Part shown: one piece after another, positions 61,301-64,000 of the stretch | How the letters are laid out: each line of letters starts with the position of its first letter | How positions within the stretch are numbered: position 1 is the first letter of the stretch | Assembly (NCBI RefSeq): GCF_015143595.1 | Contig: NZ_WYEU01000002.1 | Span: 930,001 to 994,000, forward strand | Source: Sneathiella sp. P13V-1 | GTDB lineage: Bacteria > Pseudomonadota > Alphaproteobacteria > Sneathiellales > Sneathiellaceae | Direction: 5' to 3' | DNA length: 64,000 nt | The notes under the pieces: generated by a model | The model's input: the letters and a program-made list of their open reading frames with translations, nothing else | Databases searched by the model: none | Told to the model about the DNA's origin: nothing | Program-made: the position numbers and the translations under genes

Positions 61301-63730
61301 GGTGTAATCAATGATAATTCCGGATGGCAATTTAACTGTGGAAATTCGGCGGCTCTTCGGAGTTTCGTAGAAATACCTCTCTACATCCCCTTTGGACAAG
61401 GACTTGGTAATCAAACGCCCCTTATCGTCATAATTAAACCGAACGGCTTCACCGTTAGTGTTTACTACCGCTAATCGTGCAAATTCGTCATACTCATATC
61501 GGGTAATACCGTACCCTTCTTTTTCCTGGCTAATAACCCTGCCTGCCCGGTCATAATGGTGTACCTCTACGCCTTTTTCAGGATGGGTTACTTGCTTCTG
61601 CCATCCCTCAACTGAATAAATATACTGGACGTCACTCTCCAGTAACTTGCCGCGGGCACCAGCTGACAAGTTTGACTTTGCTAACAAATTACCAAAGCCA
61701 TCCAATTTCACGCTGGTAGTCGCACTTTCATTATCTGCGGCATTTCCAGAAATGGAGACGGACTTTATTTCCTGAATGCGGGTGTCTTCAGTTAGTTTCC
61801 ACTCTTGCGCTTCAATCACTTGCAAACGCTCATCTCCATCACCCGTTGTCTCAAAAGAGGAAACGGATTTTGTAATACGACCGAAGGGATCTAGTGTATT
61901 GATAGTTGTCGTTTGGTTAGGAAGTACCTGACGTAGCACCTGACCATGGGCTGTATCATGTTCGAAAACAGCAACATCGATTTTACTGGCGTTTTCCACA
62001 GAGATTTTAGAGGGATAGGTTGCCAGTTCTTTATCAAACTCGAAACGAACAACCGCAGTTTTATCATTGATACGGACTACATTTCCGTAGTCGTCAAGGT
62101 AACTGGTTCTATTTGATCCCTTAACGATTTCTCCGTCTCTGGTCTCGTGATATGAGGATGAAGAAATCTGAGCTGAATTAAAGTCGTAACTCCAGTTTTT
62201 AGTAAACTGGGACTTCTCTCGGGTATTTGTGTAATGCTCAGAAACTATTAAATTGGACGCATAATCAGGTGAGCCTTTAGTGCGTGCTTCATCAAGGTAC
62301 TTATACTCAATTTTGCCACTTGCATTTGATGACTGAATTAATCGTCCACGATCATCATGTACGCGCTTGGTCCTTGTGACAGTTTTCTCCGCGCCGTTGC
62401 CCTCATATTCTGTAATTTCATTGATGACATAAGAGCTTGCTGGACCACTTGTGAGTTTTTCGTATTTGTATTCTGTTTTTGAAAGTACGTTACCTGGGAC
62501 TACTCGACCATTTTCTAACATTTTCGCAAATACGCGGCTTTTAGAAAGAACATAATCTGATAAATCACCGGAACCATAAGCCGTAATTTCAAAGGTTTTC
62601 GTGCCAATTTCGTGACGAGATACTTTACCAAATGAATAAGACCCGTCGCTCTTCTTAGCAGGTGCATCATAGGCAAACACAACCTGACGAATTGCACGCC
62701 CTTGATCGAACTCGGTGATTGATTTTACCGGGCCTGCTTCATTTCGATTGTCATAAGTAATACTGCTTATTCCATCCAGACCATTATCAATATGAGCCAG
62801 TCTTGCATTTCTGTTTTCATCTTTGGAAGACTGCCACTTAAACTTAATTGGTGTAGAACAGACCGGTTGATCCCCCCAAGAATACCCGCAGTCCGCATAG
62901 GAATTAACAAGTCCCGCTACGCCATGGGAGAAAACATGGCTGCGCACTTTTCTCTCCCCGATCATACTTGTGACAATTGTCCAGGGTTGTTCCTTTGTCC
63001 CAAAATCGAACAAGACAGCACGCTGTTCGCCTCCGTCTTCGTTTTTGTGACCATATTTGATGGATTTGATAAGCCCAGTTTGAGGGTCATAACCGTAGTT
63101 CAAAAAATTGCCAAAAAGATCACGTGCACTAGTGATCTTCCAGATATTTCCTGATGCGGCTTTTTGATAATTTGAAACATACCCTTTTGAATTTATCTGG
63201 TGAAAACCTTGGTTGGATTTCTTAACAACTGTCAGAGGATCATTTGACAGATAAAATACGTTTGTTTCTGATTTGTTATTGCTTTGAATGAGACGCAAAC
63301 CGTTCAGACATAACGCATTTTCACCGCAATCAGTAATGCGACTTATACCATGAATGTCTATTGGGTTATCCATAGCACCGGTCGGCTCTAAAGTAAGCTG
63401 CGGTGTCATGTTATTGGTACCCGGCGCAACAGCAACAGGAAACGTGACTGCCGCCCTACCTGTTTTTTCTTCTACCGTCAGCTCATACGGCTTTTTCGCA
63501 AAATAGGCCTTTTTTGGTAGAACGCCCTGATGACTATTTCGACTATCTCCAAAATCCATTTTCCGGGTTTCTTGTAATTTATTGATATGCAGATTTGCAC
63601 TCTCAGGAAGGGCGTCTACTCCTACTGTTTTCTGTTCTCTCGCTTCAACTGACATCAGGGAAGACGTAGCCAACAGACAGGTCAAAAACAGCCACAGCGA
63701 TTTAGACTTCGAAATAGATTTCACAGACAT
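58379..63730 (-). CDS. Secreted RHS/YD-repeat protein with hydrophobic C-terminal region
   Basis: 1783 residues. Signal peptide about 1-30 (LWLFLTCLLATSSLMSVEA); an SpvB/TcdB-like N-terminal part about 70-330 (AAVTFPVAVAPGTNNMTPQL); many YD repeats to about 1130; two membrane-like helices about 1143-1168 and 1181-1206; the RHS-associated core about 1215-1318 (YHSDVRGSVYKVTDEGG, ARYYDPVAGRFLTADP) ending at MMIDPDG, the usual cleavage point; and about 460 further residues with several hydrophobic stretches (LGYLLAQYTIMSIFGNLYLL) and a charged, Pro-rich tail. In this family the part after DPxG is a variable effector. I recognise no known toxin fold, and no immunity gene follows. Confidence 0.88.
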   Translation of the reverse strand: MSVKSISKSKSLWLFLTCLLATSSLMSVEAREQKTVGVDALPESANLHINKLQETRKMDFGDSRNSHQGVLPKKAYFAKKPYELTVEEKTGRAAVTFPVAVAPGTNNMTPQLTLEPTGAMDNPIDIHGISRITDCGENALCLNGLRLIQSNNKSETNVFYLSNDPLTVVKKSNQGFHQINSKGYVSNYQKAASGNIWKITSARDLFGNFLNYGYDPQTGLIKSIKYGHKNEDGGEQRAVLFDFGTKEQPWTIVTSMIGERKVRSHVFSHGVAGLVNSYADCGYSWGDQPVCSTPIKFKWQSSKDENRNARLAHIDNGLDGISSITYDNRNEAGPVKSITEFDQGRAIRQVVFAYDAPAKKSDGSYSFGKVSRHEIGTKTFEITAYGSGDLSDYVLSKSRVFAKMLENGRVVPGNVLSKTEYKYEKLTSGPASSYVINEITEYEGNGAEKTVTRTKRVHDDRGRLIQSSNASGKIEYKYLDEARTKGSPDYASNLIVSEHYTNTREKSQFTKNWSYDFNSAQISSSSYHETRDGEIVKGSNRTSYLDDYGNVVRINDKTAVVRFEFDKELATYPSKISVENASKIDVAVFEHDTAHGQVLRQVLPNQTTTINTLDPFGRITKSVSSFETTGDGDERLQVIEAQEWKLTEDTRIQEIKSVSISGNAADNESATTSVKLDGFGNLLAKSNLSAGARGKLLESDVQYIYSVEGWQKQVTHPEKGVEVHHYDRAGRVISQEKEGYGITRYEYDEFARLAVVNTNGEAVRFNYDDKGRLITKSLSKGDVERYFYETPKSRRISTVKLPSGIIIDYTRDKLDRVTGKKVQIPVSKGKYYNFDTRFDFEGGRLSEVSYPDGAVLDYKYDEGSLTQIAWDKGKQVEDVVAKFDYRLNANGARTLSKKLGNGILERLIWNEKGHLSSIDLSRPISAVEMEQFSKIAYKIDEKSKLIAKTARTEKIGRGVTKAEILYSFNENEELVTALSLTGDVSVKRDYYNDQPIADLPVKQVLQRNGERVELDINPKGNVISRGRGHEKTSFTFDAENKLVQSTTIVGNTQGHTNYVYDHTGQRIAKINDNGSATYFINPFYEFRVFDDGRMQQTKHVWDQTGRILSVSSEITDKDLSAFIPLNGTKNAGGIAEYINAEITVVGGVSVGIFSAFLGLLAIAAVKGRTPIRPFLSVKPRFGNLVTVFVLTSFVASTLSPTVQAALSEKAHSPSLNETRYYHSDVRGSVYKVTDEGGLVRASYSYAPYGELEKTGISYDQSIPVFAGHEYDPETGLYYMGARYYDPVAGRFLTADPARSRANPYEYANSNPIMMIDPDGRAGDEAPLSRWQRFKNWTGIANWRCCGARNRQVIPDDWGGAPTEEEKAAFDEYHRAQSVQGWTRFGGYLQSLLVAPIVAYAFPSSKIVGGETIVPGYAVDVAVSAVKVTIFSAFGKAYTAVEALQWEQTMEEGATARDGYIMLAKRMVYKIAGQVPMFTAAVYFQRYISGFPMLDQDDFGSDLGYLLAQYTIMSIFGNLYLLPYYYGSKPWSATGDTDPAYRQLVADSTGVSGLLMKIGLSYRDFGNRREYWSEDRGGFFRSQYGWYAVYVTHMYALYHLGSVGYYSGYAIFGGIASATNMGFDWGQFSVKWIKNIVSLELSPASSPLALVNCRTRWSMTCIREVSPLTPETGCLVRCIGPTGGLRVAKYMDSSYASDYRIVEWLIETGRRPAPPSSDIESGGSDGGPRIVVIQEDDAPAPILAPAEASGDGAEMQERNEPFEPASDPEDERGSSNRAPDEVKK

Positions 63731-63884
63731 GCCAAAAGACTCTTTCGTTAAAGATTACCGTCAATCCATAACGAAGGGAGGATCTGGTCTGTGAGTAAGT
63801 GGTAGAAAATTTGTCCCAAAGGATCGGCATAAAACGTCGTTGCTTCGTAATTAAAGAACTCGTTTTCTGCGAATAGGAGCAAAT

Positions 63885-64000
63885 ATGTCGTTTAAGAATT
63901 TGAAGAAAGCACTGCTTGCATGTGCTGCTTCTGCTGTCCTCATGGGAAGTGGGACTGAAGCATTTGCAGCGGTTACCATCGAAAGGGATCAACATGGTGT
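63885..64000 (+). CDS. N-terminus of a secreted protein, possibly penicillin-acylase family
   Basis: Open frame running off the right edge, 38 codons visible, AGGAG 6-7 bases before the ATG. A clear signal peptide (KKALLACAASAVLMGSGTEA, cleavage after AFA) is followed by AVTIERDQHGV. That opening resembles the first strand of the penicillin acylase (Ntn hydrolase, S45) family, which usually reads V-x-I-x-R-D-x-x-G-V-P-H-I. Only the first residues are visible, so the family call is tentative. Divergent from the RHS gene across 154 bases. Confidence 0.6.
   Translation, partial: MSFKNLKKALLACAASAVLMGSGTEAFAAVTIERDQHG

Noticed and set aside
1-64000. CRISPR array, tRNA or rRNA genes, insertion sequences, phage genes
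   Set aside because: No spaced direct repeats, cloverleaf candidates, transposase motifs or terminal inverted repeats were noticed when reading both strands.

Overview
The window looks like the chromosome of a free-living, aerobic, heterotrophic alphaproteobacterium of moderate GC content. The evidence is a complete aerobic benzoyl-CoA (box) pathway, two ABC transporters of the branched-chain amino acid type, CoA-based catabolic operons, a NasT/NasS-controlled assimilatory nitrate cluster and a long methyl-accepting chemotaxis protein. The genus is not decided from the sequence. I see no rRNA, tRNA, CRISPR array, phage or transposase gene. Apart from the two genes cut by the window ends, every gene looks intact.

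Bases 1-9000: the 3' end of a short-chain dehydrogenase, then a minus-strand benzoate operon: benzoate-CoA ligase, alpha/beta hydrolase, boxC, boxB, boxA, hotdog thioesterase and the regulator boxR (XRE plus shikimate-kinase fold). Bases 9000-16300: a divergent plus-strand five-gene ABC transporter, very likely for benzoate or a related aromatic acid, followed by an acyl-CoA dehydrogenase and a secreted YHYH protein. TGCA-N6-TGCA palindromes in the two control regions are good BoxR operator candidates.

Bases 16300-23400: a second ABC transporter operon (minus strand) ending in a vanillin/salicylaldehyde-type aldehyde dehydrogenase, with a divergent AraC regulator. This suggests uptake and oxidation of an aromatic compound. 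Bases 23400-35100: a regulon for a carboxylation and lyase route resembling leucine/isovalerate or acyclic-terpene catabolism. It holds an HMG-CoA-lyase-like enzyme, biotin carboxylase, carboxyltransferase, a phenylacetate-CoA-ligase-like enzyme, acyl-CoA dehydrogenase, acyl-CoA synthetase, TetR regulator, enoyl-CoA hydratase/isomerase and SDR. Three copies of one palindrome (TTCTAAY-N4-RTTAGAA) sit before its transcription units.

Bases 35250-46400: a 928-residue chemoreceptor, then a LysR gene divergent from a five-gene operon encoding a nitronate-monooxygenase-like enzyme, a 4-hydroxyacetophenone-monooxygenase-like Baeyer-Villiger enzyme, an acyl-CoA synthetase, a thiolase-like protein without the usual nucleophilic cysteine, and an enoyl-CoA hydratase. 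Its substrate is unknown. A perfect LysR-type site lies over the lysR start.

Bases 46400-58330: nitrate assimilation, nasT-nasS, then a sigma-54 promoter and attenuator-like leader before nrtA, nrtB, a fused two-domain ATPase, nirB, nirD and nasA. Bases 58380-63730: a 1783-residue secreted RHS/YD-repeat protein with an unrecognised, hydrophobic C-terminal region. The window closes on the signal peptide of another secreted protein, possibly a penicillin-acylase-family enzyme.

The only stretch over 300 bases without a gene is 48243-48546, the control region of the nitrate operon. The best candidates for undescribed biology are the palindromes and leader of the nas region, the TTCTAAY regulon with its variant lyase, the Baeyer-Villiger operon, and the RHS protein.
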